Part shown: positions 29,601 to 38,653 of the stretch, piece after piece | How the letters are laid out: each line of letters begins with the position of its first letter | Numbering within the stretch: the stretch's first letter is position 1 | Source of the DNA: Ga0077555 sp041397775 | GTDB taxonomy: Bacteria > Pseudomonadota > Alphaproteobacteria > Rhizobiales > Hyphomicrobiaceae | Reading direction: 5' to 3' | Length of the DNA stretch: 64,000 nt | Assembly (NCBI GenBank): GCA_041397775.1 | Contig: JAWKWB010000008.1 | Location: 1-64,000 of the forward strand | Notes under the pieces: generated by a model | What the model was told of the DNA's origin: nothing | The model's input: only the letters and a program-made list of their open reading frames with translations | The model's database searches: none | Program-made: the position numbers and the translations under genes

Positions 29601-32600
29601 GCGGCGGTGTCGCTGGTCCCGAGATCTCCGTGCCGACGGCACAGACCACATCGACGTTCGTTATTCCCGTCAATCCTGTGCCGGAGTTCCCGACGCTTTC
29701 CGTTTCGCCGACCGCGAACGGCGTCGAGGATACGACATTTGCCCTCGGCACCATCACCGTCACGTCGGCAACCGTCGATCCCGACGGGTCCGAAACACGC
29801 TACATCGAGATCGATACGACGAGCATTCCGACCGGCACCGCCTTCTCGAGCGGAGGCGCCACCGTTGGCAGTGTCGTAACGGCTGGCTGGCTGCGGATTC
29901 CCGAAAGCGCCTTCGGTGCGCTCCAGATCACGCCCCCGGCCAACTACAGCGGCCAGATTACGCTATCGGTCCGCGGCGTGATCGTCGATGGGAGCAGCTC
30001 CGGCAGCACCACCGCGACAACAGCCGTCACGCCGCTCACAGTAACGGTCGCCCCCGTTGCCGATGGCATCACGGCCCCCGGCCGATCAACCGGCGTCGAG
30101 GACATCAATCCCATCGCCTTTGGCGCGACCCTCTCCAGCACCACGTCCGGAATCAGGCCCCTGGATAATGGCACCGGAACCGGCAACAACACGACCTCGG
30201 AAACGCTGGCAAGGGTCGTCCTCGACTTCGCCGACGACACGCCGACGCTGACATACGCCGTTACGGCGGGCGCCACGATCGGGAGCGCTGTGGTCGATTT
30301 CAACACGACCTTGCGCACGTACACGATCACCAGCACCATCATCACCGGCGCTGCCGACCCTGCGCTGCTCTCTCAAACCGATCGCGCCCAGGCGGAGACC
30401 GACATCCGCGCCACCTTGGCGGGCTTCACTGTCGCCATGGGCCCGACACACAGCGACGTCAACGGCGGCATTCTCGTCACCGCGACCACGCTCGACGTGA
30501 ACGGCGGCGTCGCCGCGACGCTCGACAGCTCGTTCAATCACTCCCTGCGGGTTCAAGCCGTAGCCGATACGCCGACCCTGGCTGTCGTCGATCCCGTGAC
30601 CCCGGTTTCCGAGGATGGCGCCAACATTGCCTTGACGATCGACGCCGGCAACAGCGTCGATACGGACAATTCGGAAACGTTGTCTGTCCGCATCACCGTG
30701 CCGACCGACGCACTCGGGCCGGTCGGCGCGATCGTCGGAACGCCGCCGGCCGGCGTGACGCTCGCCGACATGGGCGGAGGCGTCTATCTCGTGACGGCCT
30801 CCGGCGCCGACAACGCGACGCGCGAGGCACTCCTCGATGGCTTCTTGAATGGCGGTGGCATTGCCTTCGATCCGCGCAGCAACTGGTCCGGGAGTCTTAC
30901 TGGAACGAATGGCCTCAAGATCGAGGCGATCTCCACCGAGGCCGCCAACGGCAACGAAGTGGCCTCCTGGTTGTTCGGCGGCAGCGATGGCACATCGAAA
31001 ACCGAAACCGTCGTCGACTACATCGACATCGTCGTCTCGCCCGTGGCTGACGCACCGAGCGTGAAGGGCAACGCTGTCGGGCTGGAGGATTCACTCATTC
31101 GCGTGCCCATGAGCGTGACGCTCGGCGACAAGGATGGCTCGGAAACCTACGTCGTCAAGCTGACGTCGGTGGCTCCCGCGGGCACGCACATCTACGGTGC
31201 CGGCGGCATCGAGATCTTGCCGGTCAGTGGCGTTTACACGCTGAGCCCTGCCGATGTGGCCGCACTGGCGGTTCGCCCACCGGCCAACTACTCCTCGGCC
31301 CTCGGCGGCAACATCGTTCTCACCGCAGAGACGACGGTGACGGATACGTCGACCGGCGGCACCGCCACGACGAGCATCGTCACGAGCATCGACGTGTCGG
31401 TCACCGGCGTCGCCGATGCCCCGTCGGGGCGCTCCATCGTCGTCACGTCGGACGAGGACGAGCCGATCGACCTGGGCGCCGCCATTCTGGCGAATGCCGG
31501 CGGCAACATGAACAACCTCCTCGTCGACGGCGACGGCTCCGAGCAGCTGTCGTTCGTTCTCAGCGGTTTGCCGACCGGCGTTTTCCCCACGTCCGCGGTG
31601 AGCGGCGGCGTCGTCTACATCGGGCATGGAACCTGGAGCGTGTCCGCGGCTGCCATGGCAACCCTGACGCTGCCGGCAGTTCCGGATTTCTCGGGCGAAA
31701 ATCCCTATCCCGGGCTGACGGTCCGCGCCATCACGCAAGAGATGGATGGCGACCAGGCATTCTCTCCCGACTGGAGCATCAACCTTATCGTCAATCCCAT
31801 CATCAATGCCGGCACGGTCGACGGATTCGCGTCGTGGAACCCTCGGGCAACCTTGGCCGAGCAGCAACTCGAAAGCGGTGCTAGCGACATTTCGCTTGCC
31901 AGCGCCGCCAACCATACGTTCGTCGACAACGACGGCTCGGAAACCGTGGTCAGCTATACGTTCGACCTCAACGCCCTGATCGCCGACGCGGGAATTGCAG
32001 CGCAACTCGCCACGCTTCCCGGAGCAGGAAGCGGCCTCGACAAGCTGGTAGCCAACTACATCACCGGACAGTTCACCTACAGCGGCGGCAAGATCACCGT
32101 CGCAGCGGCCGACATTGCCGGCGTGGCGCTTCGCCACGAGTTGTTCCCCGACTCCAACCAGGACTTCTCCATCCCGGTCGAAGCTCTGGTGCGTGACACG
32201 GCGATCATCGCAGGCACTCCCGTATCGATCGACAAGACGGAGACGGCGTCCTTCGTCGTGGATCTTGTCGGCACGGCGGATCTCCCCACGGTCTTCGCGA
32301 GTAATACTGCGGGCGATTCCGCAACACAGATTCCCCTTACTTTGGGAGGCACCTCGACCGATACCGACGCGACCGCTCTCGGCCGTACGCCGTCAGAGTC
32401 GATCTTCTACGTGCTGCGCACGAAGAACCCCGGCACAGCACCCACTTTCGGACTCGTCAATTCGAATGGCGATCTGATCGGTCTCGACATCGCCGGCGGC
32501 AGCTTCCTGCTCACGCCAGCCGAGATTGCGGACGTTCGTGTCCTCACGACTCCGGGTGCCGGTGGCACGATCGACTTCGAACTCACGACAGTGGCAGACG

Positions 32601-34621
32601 AGAACGACGGCGATCGTGCAACCAACAGCACGGCGTTCCAGGTCGTGATCACGCCCGTCGCAGCGCCGGTACCCGGCACACCGCCGCTCCCACCGACGGT
32701 GACCGTCGGCGCCAGCAGCGGCAACGAAGATGGCTCGATTACCCTGAATGTGACGGCCACCCCTGCACCGGGCGACACGACAAATCCGCAGGTGTCCGTC
32801 TTGATCAGCAATCTTCCCTCGGGAGCCTATGTCGAGGGCGCTCGTCTGCTGCCCCCTGCCAACCCGGGCGATCCCCCGACGTGGGTCGCTTCCGCGGCTG
32901 CCGTCGCGGCAGGGCTCGTCACCGTCCATCCGCCAGTGGATTTCTCCGGCACGATGGCGATCTCCATCGAGGGAATAGCACGCAATGCGAGCCTCCTGAC
33001 ATCCAGCTCCGGTCAACAGCCGGTCGACGTCTGGGTGGACCCCGTGGCTGACGGGGTAAGGATCACCGCTTCGCCGGCTTCTGGCGTCGAAGACATGCCC
33101 GTCGCGCTCAATATCTCGCTGTCGGAGGTCGACACCGACGGCAGCGAGACGATCGACACTTCGGCCTACGTCATGCTCGGACAGGGCGCGACCCTGGCCG
33201 GCGGATATCCTGTCGTCTCCGCAGGCGACCCCGACGCAACGGTCGAAGGCGTCAGCATGGTCGGGTACTATCGCGTCCCCGCCAGTGAAGTGGCCGGATT
33301 GCAGATGATCCCGGCAAGCAACTGGCACGGCACGGTGTCCGTGACGGTGGCCGCCAAGAGCATCGAGCCCGCCGACCCGACACCCGATGCTGATAACGCA
33401 ATGCTCAGCTCGGCGACTTTCTCTGTCGACGTCTCCGCCGCGGTGGATGCCCCGATCGTGACGGTTCCCGGCACGATCTCGGGTAACGAGGACACGGCGA
33501 TCGCTCTCACGGGATTGTCCGCGGCACTTGCCGACACGGTGACGACGAACGGCGCGGAGTTGCTGTCCGTGACGATCTCCGGTGTGCCCGCGGGAAGCTT
33601 CCTCTCGGATGGCCAGAACAACGGCGACGGCAGTTGGACCGTGCCTGTCGGCGCACTGGCGACGCTCTCGATAACGCCTCCGGCCAACTACTCCGGCACT
33701 ATGGCGCTCACGCTGAACGCCATCGCTCTGGAGACATCGAACGGAAGCGAGACAACCACGTCGGCCGGCTTCTCCGTCGACGTCGCCCCCAAGGCCGACG
33801 ATATCGAGATCCTCGCCGAGAACGCTGCCATTGACGGGACGGGAGCGACTGCCGTCGCGCTCAACGTTCGCCTGACGGACGACAACGGAGCAATGCCTGG
33901 CGAAAACCCGCCGGAACTCGTCCAGCTCACGTTCTCGGGCGTTCCCACGGGCGTGTCCCTCGTTGCCGAAGGCGGCGGCCTGATGACGTCTTCGATCGCC
34001 GGCACCTACGTGTTCCTCGGCACACAGGCCGAGGCGAACGCGATTAGTGCCGTCGCCTCCGCCACCGCGACGGGCGGCAGCTACACCGTCAACCTCTCCG
34101 CCGTGACCCTCGACGGAACGGATACGCTGGCCACGCCTGTCACCGACTTTTTCCGCCTTACCGTACCTCAGGTCGTGGCCGGCACCACCGGTGCCCAGAC
34201 GCTCACGGGCGGCAGCGGGACGCAACTCATCTACGGATTGGACGGCGATGATCAGCTCAACGGTGGTGCCGACGACGACTACTTGTCCGGCGGCCTCGGC
34301 GCCGACACGCTGACTGGTGGAACAGGCTCCGACACGTTTGCCTGGCAGGCCGGTGACCTGGGGTCCGGCGTAGACACGCTGACGGACTTCACCCCTGGCA
34401 CGGGCGGGGACGCACTCGACGTGTCGGCACTCCTCACCGGCTACGATACCGCCACGTCGGTGTTGTCGGACTTCGTGCGCCTGACCACGGCGGGCAGCGA
34501 CAGCATCATCGAGATCGACGCCGACGGTGGAGGCGACAGCTTCCAGGTCCTGGCAACCCTGCAGAATGTGACGGGCCTGAACGCCGATGTCTTGCAGGCC
34601 AATGGGAACCTGATCGTATGA
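23609..34621 (+). CDS. Giant type I-secreted repeat adhesin (cadherin-like/Ig-like repeats, RTX tail)
   Basis: 3670 residues without a signal peptide. Residues 1 to about 230 are a unique N-terminal part rich in Ala, Asp and Glu. From about 240 to 3520 there are roughly 23 modules of 110-180 residues joined by linkers of the form V-x-A/P-V-A-D-x-P. Most modules carry an E-D or N-E-D entry and a D-G-S-E core, as in bacterial cadherin/Ig-like adhesins. Two or three RTX nonapeptides (about 3530-3570) and a type I C-terminal domain (VDTLTDFTPG...LQNVTGLNADVL) finish it. The start at 23609 follows GAGGA by 8 bases. The next three genes are its probable export system. No LapA-type retention module or di-alanine protease site was recognised. 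It probably mediates surface attachment or biofilm formation. Confidence 0.9.
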   Translation: MTTRDEIGASNRMPLQDAASNNPAKLMASDTPSGETRPVPVDTVDDTVAGTADHAAEAHVAPIPDRDAPAEVARVQVARTGPQHAMEPVDAPLEDEAHAAREDDVAGVPGQSPTGPGLAISPLGAHAGGAPAIAPMDVETIRWGRDDLNRHEMGSEGHQTAFGVGTSLGHLVGLGDEEPGARNGETVASRDSTRFTGESTDIGAGLEHLWLLGDTEYYRASTDDPEVIPPFVSRASSYGPLSEPNQAFDVVEDRTLTGRIFDPTLAILPVSQRTITTDPAAGTATFDPDGTFTFVPAENYSGVTQVEFSFIDPRTGLEERGTITITVEAVADPALIQGSARTLEDTAVATPITVTLADDDGSEDLESVVLSGIPTNVAVAWNTALPGAVTQMPDGSLVVTGSTAQIQDILASLSVTPPRDYHGTITFDVAATTIEANVAPGLPGYRDRETVHFQYHVDVEAVADLVTATGDSKTTDEDIPVHLDQLAATFGDSIDGSETHLVEIRGVAAGAKLLTGPTGTQYTYTVAGDGTHTYALPQSALGNVWFAPPKDESGLFSGMTIVAIATETSNGDREIASAPIQVQVDPVADPVDITAPAQTTDEDTPVTFGDDIAIVVRDPGSQTLTQVEVSGFPAGTVVTYTPVGSATPITVTMTAGGTIVLTGGTEAQIRAALQTLTLTPPQHTDQNFSLSVSATTTETGGLTDTQSVSMPITVAAVADGPTISGNAAGDEDQPISLPVTASRIDADGSEQYDFATITVPTGVSLLYPATLPNGVTVGVSVTASGTSYTFTPGATTTAAQFESVLATGLQVQAPADSDANFDVAVKVGTIESVLSGGEVSVLRKDQTASIPVTVHPVVDMPTVGGSSAVDEDNSVDFGADIVISQNDHTDGSEAITRIVLGNIPAAATVNYTAQGAATVTAATVAGITTYTISGGTEADIRNTLATFSLQPALHSDVNIPVSVAITKVDRTTSEGEAASTATQTTTHDIAVAAVADGPSLSGSASGNEDQAINLPVTVSRFDADGSEQYDFATITIPSGVTLLYSGTLPNGITVSVSGGSYTFTPGPATTAAQFESFLATGLQVHAPADSDVNFDVSVKVGTIESVLSGGEVTLLRADRTITVPVSLSPVIDAPTITGSSTINEDGIVNPADQAATAGVNFGANIGISAPDGSDGSEAITQIVVSNLPVGAIVTYTPIGGVSTTFTVTATSTSITLGGGGASEAEIRTALASLSLVPPPHGDADISLGIAVTKSDATATDPEAAVSQTFNGTHTIQVAAVADVPTLAGSASGSEDQNISFVLVAGHPDDGDGSETIKNVVIAGVPAGFALTESSTGAGILTLNPDGSYTVSGASDAAINDVLAHLTLAVVPAVGGPRQHLDTDFSLSVAVTTIESAPSESGSGQVAQLETTKTFSVPVTVTAVADGVSKAGASVLVEDVTKTIGGDISWTRIDSDGSEHVTSVTITGIPAGTTVRYTDLANIDHTFVATGAETITLSGPHSAATEAAIRSALDTLTVTAAPNADANFTLGVAITTTDNDASSITQNFTHSVVVQAVADAPAVSADNISLNEDAAAALVIRPDRSADDDNSETLSLRITVPADGSGTIGTLSATAPAGITFTSLGSGVYTVTASGATAAIRETALDTFLDGGITFTPRTQWSGVLTGTNGIKVEAISTEAATLYGDATPSPDDELAPNDNAGAGTGGDLDTRTAIATTYIDVTVAAVADIPTLANTSTTVNENNNATAVSDPDLVIALGARLGMTLTDADGSQGLSMTLTGLPTNAQAIAFAASMAGVTTTTNIATGTVTISGANASNVLSVLASLSVTLADDDDRNVTVAIDGTATDTNGTTPASSTFSLSHVVTVKAVADLPTVNVGTATKAAVEEDSGFVTYPVTTGLNDTDGSETYQSVVVSFSTPGSGARPEVQFGTTSGVTFDTSVPGQVTLTGAAADIDAAMATLQIRPGANNGEDISVTVTATSVESLPSEDNNGASPGIGGGVAGPEISVPTAQTTSTFVIPVNPVPEFPTLSVSPTANGVEDTTFALGTITVTSATVDPDGSETRYIEIDTTSIPTGTAFSSGGATVGSVVTAGWLRIPESAFGALQITPPANYSGQITLSVRGVIVDGSSSGSTTATTAVTPLTVTVAPVADGITAPGRSTGVEDINPIAFGATLSSTTSGIRPLDNGTGTGNNTTSETLARVVLDFADDTPTLTYAVTAGATIGSAVVDFNTTLRTYTITSTIITGAADPALLSQTDRAQAETDIRATLAGFTVAMGPTHSDVNGGILVTATTLDVNGGVAATLDSSFNHSLRVQAVADTPTLAVVDPVTPVSEDGANIALTIDAGNSVDTDNSETLSVRITVPTDALGPVGAIVGTPPAGVTLADMGGGVYLVTASGADNATREALLDGFLNGGGIAFDPRSNWSGSLTGTNGLKIEAISTEAANGNEVASWLFGGSDGTSKTETVVDYIDIVVSPVADAPSVKGNAVGLEDSLIRVPMSVTLGDKDGSETYVVKLTSVAPAGTHIYGAGGIEILPVSGVYTLSPADVAALAVRPPANYSSALGGNIVLTAETTVTDTSTGGTATTSIVTSIDVSVTGVADAPSGRSIVVTSDEDEPIDLGAAILANAGGNMNNLLVDGDGSEQLSFVLSGLPTGVFPTSAVSGGVVYIGHGTWSVSAAAMATLTLPAVPDFSGENPYPGLTVRAITQEMDGDQAFSPDWSINLIVNPIINAGTVDGFASWNPRATLAEQQLESGASDISLASAANHTFVDNDGSETVVSYTFDLNALIADAGIAAQLATLPGAGSGLDKLVANYITGQFTYSGGKITVAAADIAGVALRHELFPDSNQDFSIPVEALVRDTAIIAGTPVSIDKTETASFVVDLVGTADLPTVFASNTAGDSATQIPLTLGGTSTDTDATALGRTPSESIFYVLRTKNPGTAPTFGLVNSNGDLIGLDIAGGSFLLTPAEIADVRVLTTPGAGGTIDFELTTVADENDGDRATNSTAFQVVITPVAAPVPGTPPLPPTVTVGASSGNEDGSITLNVTATPAPGDTTNPQVSVLISNLPSGAYVEGARLLPPANPGDPPTWVASAAAVAAGLVTVHPPVDFSGTMAISIEGIARNASLLTSSSGQQPVDVWVDPVADGVRITASPASGVEDMPVALNISLSEVDTDGSETIDTSAYVMLGQGATLAGGYPVVSAGDPDATVEGVSMVGYYRVPASEVAGLQMIPASNWHGTVSVTVAAKSIEPADPTPDADNAMLSSATFSVDVSAAVDAPIVTVPGTISGNEDTAIALTGLSAALADTVTTNGAELLSVTISGVPAGSFLSDGQNNGDGSWTVPVGALATLSITPPANYSGTMALTLNAIALETSNGSETTTSAGFSVDVAPKADDIEILAENAAIDGTGATAVALNVRLTDDNGAMPGENPPELVQLTFSGVPTGVSLVAEGGGLMTSSIAGTYVFLGTQAEANAISAVASATATGGSYTVNLSAVTLDGTDTLATPVTDFFRLTVPQVVAGTTGAQTLTGGSGTQLIYGLDGDDQLNGGADDDYLSGGLGADTLTGGTGSDTFAWQAGDLGSGVDTLTDFTPGTGGDALDVSALLTGYDTATSVLSDFVRLTTAGSDSIIEIDADGGGDSFQVLATLQNVTGLNADVLQANGNLIV
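25748..27440 (+). repeat. Duplicated two-module block inside the adhesin gene
   Basis: Two consecutive adhesin modules (start near 25748) reappear as a pair starting near 26581. DADGSEQYDFATIT, FTPG-TTAAQFES-LATGLQV and KVGTIESVLSGGEV occur in both at the same spacing. The DNA differs at many synonymous sites, so the duplication is not recent. Confidence 0.75.
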
Positions 34622-34644
34622 CGATCCGCATACCCGCAAGCCCC

Positions 34645-34667
34645 CCCCACGACCTCGGTTCGTGGGG
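34645..34667 (+). terminator. Hairpin after the adhesin gene
   Basis: CCCCACGA / TCGTGGGG, 8-bp perfect stem with a 7-base loop, 23 bp after the adhesin stop. There is no T-run, so it may be an attenuator or an mRNA-end stabiliser between the adhesin and its secretion genes. Confidence 0.5.
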
Positions 34668-34679
34668 CGGGCAATGACA

Positions 34680-34949
34680 AACGGCAACCTCTAACTATCG
34701 AAGATAACATCTAGTCGCAACACGGATGCAATTCATCGTTATAAGAAGAAATACTCAATTTTCTCACTGAATATGTCGTATTTTCATGTGTTTCAGCAAT
34801 TTTAGAAGACATTTATCTTGTGGATTTTCGTTGACAGGCCTTGGCAATCCGTATTTTTTATCGCAGACCCTTTACCAGCACACGCCGAATCGCTTACCCC
34901 TTGAGCCGTTGCAGTTTTTTGTGCAAGCGGCTCAATCGGGAAGATATCA
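34680..34949 (+). promoter_or_regulatory. AT-rich upstream region of the type I secretion operon
   Basis: This stretch is strikingly AT-rich for the window. It contains TTGACA at 34831-34836 with TATTTT at 34852-34857 (15-bp spacing, shorter than optimal) and other AT tracts. It is the likely separate promoter region for tolC-ABC-hlyD. The element boundaries are inferred. Confidence 0.4.
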
Positions 34950-36365
34950 GTGCAAAATACACCACTCTGCTGGCCGTCCCGACCAGCTTTCAGGTTGCTG
35001 GCTCTGGCCGCACCTCTCTACCTCCTCCCATGCGCATCGAAGGCCGAAACACTTCAGGATGTCGTCGCGCATGCCCTTGCGACCCATCCCGAGCTGGGCG
35101 CAATACGCTTCAATCGGCGCGCGATCGACCATGAGTTGACCGCAGCGCGCGGCCTACGGCTTCCCACCGTCGACGTCCGTGGTGACGCCGGTCGTCTCGA
35201 CAATCAAAATCGTACGGCGGTAGGCGTCACGACGGGCGGCGACACGCATTGGTATCGCAATGGCCAGGTCGTTGCCTCCCAGAGATTGTTCGACGGGTTC
35301 GAGTCCAGCAATGAAATAGCCCGGCAGAAAAGCCGCGTGGAAAGCGCGCGCTGGCGCGTCATGGACACGGCAAACTCGATTGCCCTGCGCACCGTGCAGG
35401 CGTTTCTTGAAATGCAGCGCGCCCGGGCGGTACTCGAAAGAGCGCGGGCCAACCTGGCCGCGCACAAGGCTCTCCTCTCCCGCGTGAAAAGCCGCGTCTC
35501 CGGCGGGCGCGGCTCGTCGTCGGACTTGAGCGAGGCATTGTCACGCACGGCACAAGCGAAGGCGCTCGCAGCAGAGGCCGAAGGGCGCGTGCGCGAGGCC
35601 GATGCGATGTTCCGGTCTGTCGCAGGCCGCGCGCCGGCTCGGCTCGAGCCTGTTGGCCGGCCACTGGTCGCAAGGCCCGCGACCGTGGACCATGCCGTCG
35701 CCGAAGCGATCGAATTCGCCCCGTCGGTGTTGGCAACACAACACGATGCAGCAGCGGCCGAGGCAGCTATCGGAAGCGCCCGCGCGCGTCTTTATCCGCG
35801 CGTCAATCTCGAGCTCTCGGCCAATCGTGTCTATGGTGCCGTATCGGACGGCGATCGCGACGTCGACACCCGGGCCATGGTCGTCGTGCGCTGGAACCTC
35901 TTCAATGGCGGGATCGACAAGGCCCGGATCTGGGAGGCGACGGAACGCTCCCTCGAGGCCAAGGCAATCTCGGAAAATACGACGCGCATCATCGAGCGGG
36001 AAACGCGCTACTCCTGGAACTCGGCCGAAACCGCCGCAAGGCGCATTCCGCTTCTTCGCCGGCAGGTGGCTGAGACCAAGTCTACGCGAGCCTCATACAA
36101 ACAGCAGTTCGATGCCGGCTCGCGGCGCCTGCTCGATCTTCTGAACGTCCAGGCCGAACTCTTCGTTGCCGAAGCGGCGCTGCGCACCGAGGAATTCGTC
36201 AGACTCTACAACAGCTATCGGCTGCTCGCTGCGATCGGCCGGCTCGTTCCCGCCTTGGGTCTGGAGGCCCCACCCGAAGCCGTTCGCCCCCATTCGCCCA
36301 ACCTGATCGATGGATGGCGCACCGGCATTACGTCTTCCAGGCAACGCGAAACGAAAGCCCGGTAG
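34950..36365 (+). CDS. TolC-family outer-membrane channel of type I secretion
   Basis: 471 residues starting with GTG, preceded by GGGAAG at 6 bases. The N-terminal ~30 residues form a signal peptide. The rest shows the duplicated OEP pattern: long helices with A-x-x-x-L repeats, the first strand pair around PTVDVRGDAGRLDNQNR and the second around YPRVNLELSANRVYG, then WNLFNGG. These are the hallmarks of AggA/LapE-type TolC proteins. It forms the trimeric exit duct for the adhesin. It is the first gene of the export operon, 38 bp before the ABC gene. Confidence 0.93.
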   Translation: MQNTPLCWPSRPAFRLLALAAPLYLLPCASKAETLQDVVAHALATHPELGAIRFNRRAIDHELTAARGLRLPTVDVRGDAGRLDNQNRTAVGVTTGGDTHWYRNGQVVASQRLFDGFESSNEIARQKSRVESARWRVMDTANSIALRTVQAFLEMQRARAVLERARANLAAHKALLSRVKSRVSGGRGSSSDLSEALSRTAQAKALAAEAEGRVREADAMFRSVAGRAPARLEPVGRPLVARPATVDHAVAEAIEFAPSVLATQHDAAAAEAAIGSARARLYPRVNLELSANRVYGAVSDGDRDVDTRAMVVVRWNLFNGGIDKARIWEATERSLEAKAISENTTRIIERETRYSWNSAETAARRIPLLRRQVAETKSTRASYKQQFDAGSRRLLDLLNVQAELFVAEAALRTEEFVRLYNSYRLLAAIGRLVPALGLEAPPEAVRPHSPNLIDGWRTGITSSRQRETKAR

Positions 36366-36403
36366 ACGCCGCAGCAATCCAGCAGATCGAAAGCGAAGAC
36401 ACG

Positions 36404-38653
36404 ATGTCGGGTGCGACGCAGCTGCTGCAGCGCCTAGAAGAGGCCGTGCGGTCGTTCCAGTCCGCACCAGCCTCGTCTCACCGGGACGAGGGTAACGTCG
36501 ACACACTCGCGTTGGCCTTGTGCGACATTGCGCGTCATTACGGACTGCCTGCCAACCCGATCGCCCTGACGGCAGGCCTGCCCCTCGTCGCGGGGCGGCT
36601 TCCGCTGGAGCACATCGCGGCTGCAGCGCGTCGTGCCGGGCTCTTGGCGCATGTCGTCGAAATGTCGCCCAGACAACTTTCCGACGCCGAGTTGCCGGCC
36701 CTGCTCCCGACCAGTGACAACGGAATCGATCTCGTCTGGGCGATCGAGCGCGATGCGCGAGGCCGAGCGACGACGTACGAATCGAGCGAGCCTGGACGGC
36801 CGGATCTGCGCCTGCTCGTCGCCGCAGACGACGTTGCAGCCGCGACGTCCGGCTTCGTTGTACGCTTGCGCCCGCTTGCCGGCCGGGACGAGCGCACGGA
36901 GAGCTTGGCGCAACGCGGCAGGACCTCGTGGTTCCTGTCGGCGTTTCGCGACAGCCGCCGGATCTACGGTGAAGCGATTGCTGCAACCGTTGCCATAAAT
37001 CTACTGGCGCTCGCGGTCCCGCTCTTCACGATGAACGTGTACGATCGCGTCCTCCCCAACGCTGCGGTCGAGACGCTTTGGGCACTTGCCATCGGTGTCG
37101 TCATCGCCACGCTTTTCGATCTGGTGATAAGGACGCTGCGCGGGCATTTCGTCGATACCGCCGGGCGGCGTGCCGACGTGCTTCTTTCCAACTTGATCTA
37201 TGCCCGCCTGATCGGAGCCCGACAGGAGGGCAACACGGCTTCAGCGGGTGTTCGCGCAAATACGCTGCGTGAACTGGATACCTTGCGGGACTTCTTCAAT
37301 TCGGCGACGTTGACGGCATTCGGCGACCTTCCGTTCCTGATGCTGTTCATCGGCATGATCGGAGTCGTTGCGGGCTCGCTCGTGCTCATCCCCATCGCTG
37401 CCATTCCGATCGTGCTGGCGATCGGCTGGGCGACGCAGCGCGCCGTCGGACACGCGATGACGATGCAGGTTCGTCAATCAGCCCTGAAGCATGCGATCGC
37501 GGTCGAAACCGTCGTCGGCTTGGACAGCATAAAGGCGGCCGGCGCCGAAAGCTGGGCAGCCTCGATGTGGGAGCAAGCTACCGCCGAGAGCATCAGGACG
37601 GGCAATGAACTCAGACACTACACGAATTTCGGCATCTATCTCGTACAGTCCGTCCAGACGTTGACGCAGGTCCTGATGGTTGTCGTCGGCTTCTACATGT
37701 GTGCCGCCGGCGCTCTGACGACAGGTGGCCTGATCGCGGCGACCATTCTCGCCGGCCGGGCGATGCAGCCCCTCACGCAGATGGCCGGTCTCATCGCTCG
37801 AATGCACCAGACACGATTGTCCTATCGTCTCCTCGACGAGATCGTCTCCGCGCCGCAGGAGCGGCCGGACGACGGCGGCTTTGTAACAGCCTCGGTGACT
37901 TCGGGATCGATTACCTTTGAAAAGGTAGCAGTACGCTACGAAAAAGGATCGCCGGCAGCACTGGACGACATTTCCTTCTCGATCCATGCCGGGGAGCGGG
38001 TGGGAATCCTTGGAGGAATCGGGACTGGAAAATCGACCCTGCTCAAACTGATCCCGGCCCTGCAGGTGCCATCGGGCGGGCGGGTTCTCGTCGACGGCAT
38101 TCCCGCGCAGCAACTCGATCCGGCCGTCTTGCGCGCCGAGGTCGGTTTTGCCCTGCAGCAGGGCGAGCTGTTTCATGGAACGATCCGTTCGAACATCTGT
38201 CTCGCGAACCCTTCCGCCGCGGACGAGGACCTTCTGGCAGCTGCGCGCGTATCTGGAGCTCTCGACTGGATCTTGCGGCTCCCCAAGGGCTTCGAGACAC
38301 CTGTCCGCGAACGCGGCATCGGCCTCTCGGGTGGTCAGCGACAGACGATCATCCTGGCGAGGGCCATGCTGATGCGACCGCGCATCGTGCTGCTGGACGA
38401 GCCGACGAGCGACCTGGACCCCCGCACGGAGCAGGTCGTCGTCGAGCGCATGAAGTCGCATCTCGATGGACGGACCTGCCTGATTGCAACGCACCGCCCC
38501 GCCATGCTTGCCCTCGTCGAGCGTCTGATCGTGTTGGAGGGAGGCCGTGTTCGACTTGATGGCCCCAAGGCGTCCGTGATGGCGGCGTTGTCGGGGTCCA
38601 AAGGCATGACGGCGCACCGGCCCGACGGGACTGCAGAAAGCCGCCCGGCATGA
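36404..38653 (+). CDS. Type I secretion ABC permease/ATPase (LapB-like)
   Basis: 749 residues. Residues 1 to about 160 are a C39-like domain without an apparent catalytic cysteine. About six membrane segments follow between roughly 185 and 460. The ATPase domain has Walker A GGIGTGKST (about 535), signature LSGGQ (about 640), Walker B IVLLDEP followed by the D-loop SDLD, and the H-loop ATHRP. A C39-like domain plus RTX-adhesin context matches the LapB group that exports large adhesins. An upstream in-frame ATG at 36314 would overlap tolC. It overlaps hlyD by ATGA. Confidence 0.95.
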   Translation: MSGATQLLQRLEEAVRSFQSAPASSHRDEGNVDTLALALCDIARHYGLPANPIALTAGLPLVAGRLPLEHIAAAARRAGLLAHVVEMSPRQLSDAELPALLPTSDNGIDLVWAIERDARGRATTYESSEPGRPDLRLLVAADDVAAATSGFVVRLRPLAGRDERTESLAQRGRTSWFLSAFRDSRRIYGEAIAATVAINLLALAVPLFTMNVYDRVLPNAAVETLWALAIGVVIATLFDLVIRTLRGHFVDTAGRRADVLLSNLIYARLIGARQEGNTASAGVRANTLRELDTLRDFFNSATLTAFGDLPFLMLFIGMIGVVAGSLVLIPIAAIPIVLAIGWATQRAVGHAMTMQVRQSALKHAIAVETVVGLDSIKAAGAESWAASMWEQATAESIRTGNELRHYTNFGIYLVQSVQTLTQVLMVVVGFYMCAAGALTTGGLIAATILAGRAMQPLTQMAGLIARMHQTRLSYRLLDEIVSAPQERPDDGGFVTASVTSGSITFEKVAVRYEKGSPAALDDISFSIHAGERVGILGGIGTGKSTLLKLIPALQVPSGGRVLVDGIPAQQLDPAVLRAEVGFALQQGELFHGTIRSNICLANPSAADEDLLAAARVSGALDWILRLPKGFETPVRERGIGLSGGQRQTIILARAMLMRPRIVLLDEPTSDLDPRTEQVVVERMKSHLDGRTCLIATHRPAMLALVERLIVLEGGRVRLDGPKASVMAALSGSKGMTAHRPDGTAESRPA

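Noticed and set aside
32393..34687. 764-residue frame antisense to the adhesin
   Set aside because: Compositional shadow of repeat DNA; no start signal or family resemblance.
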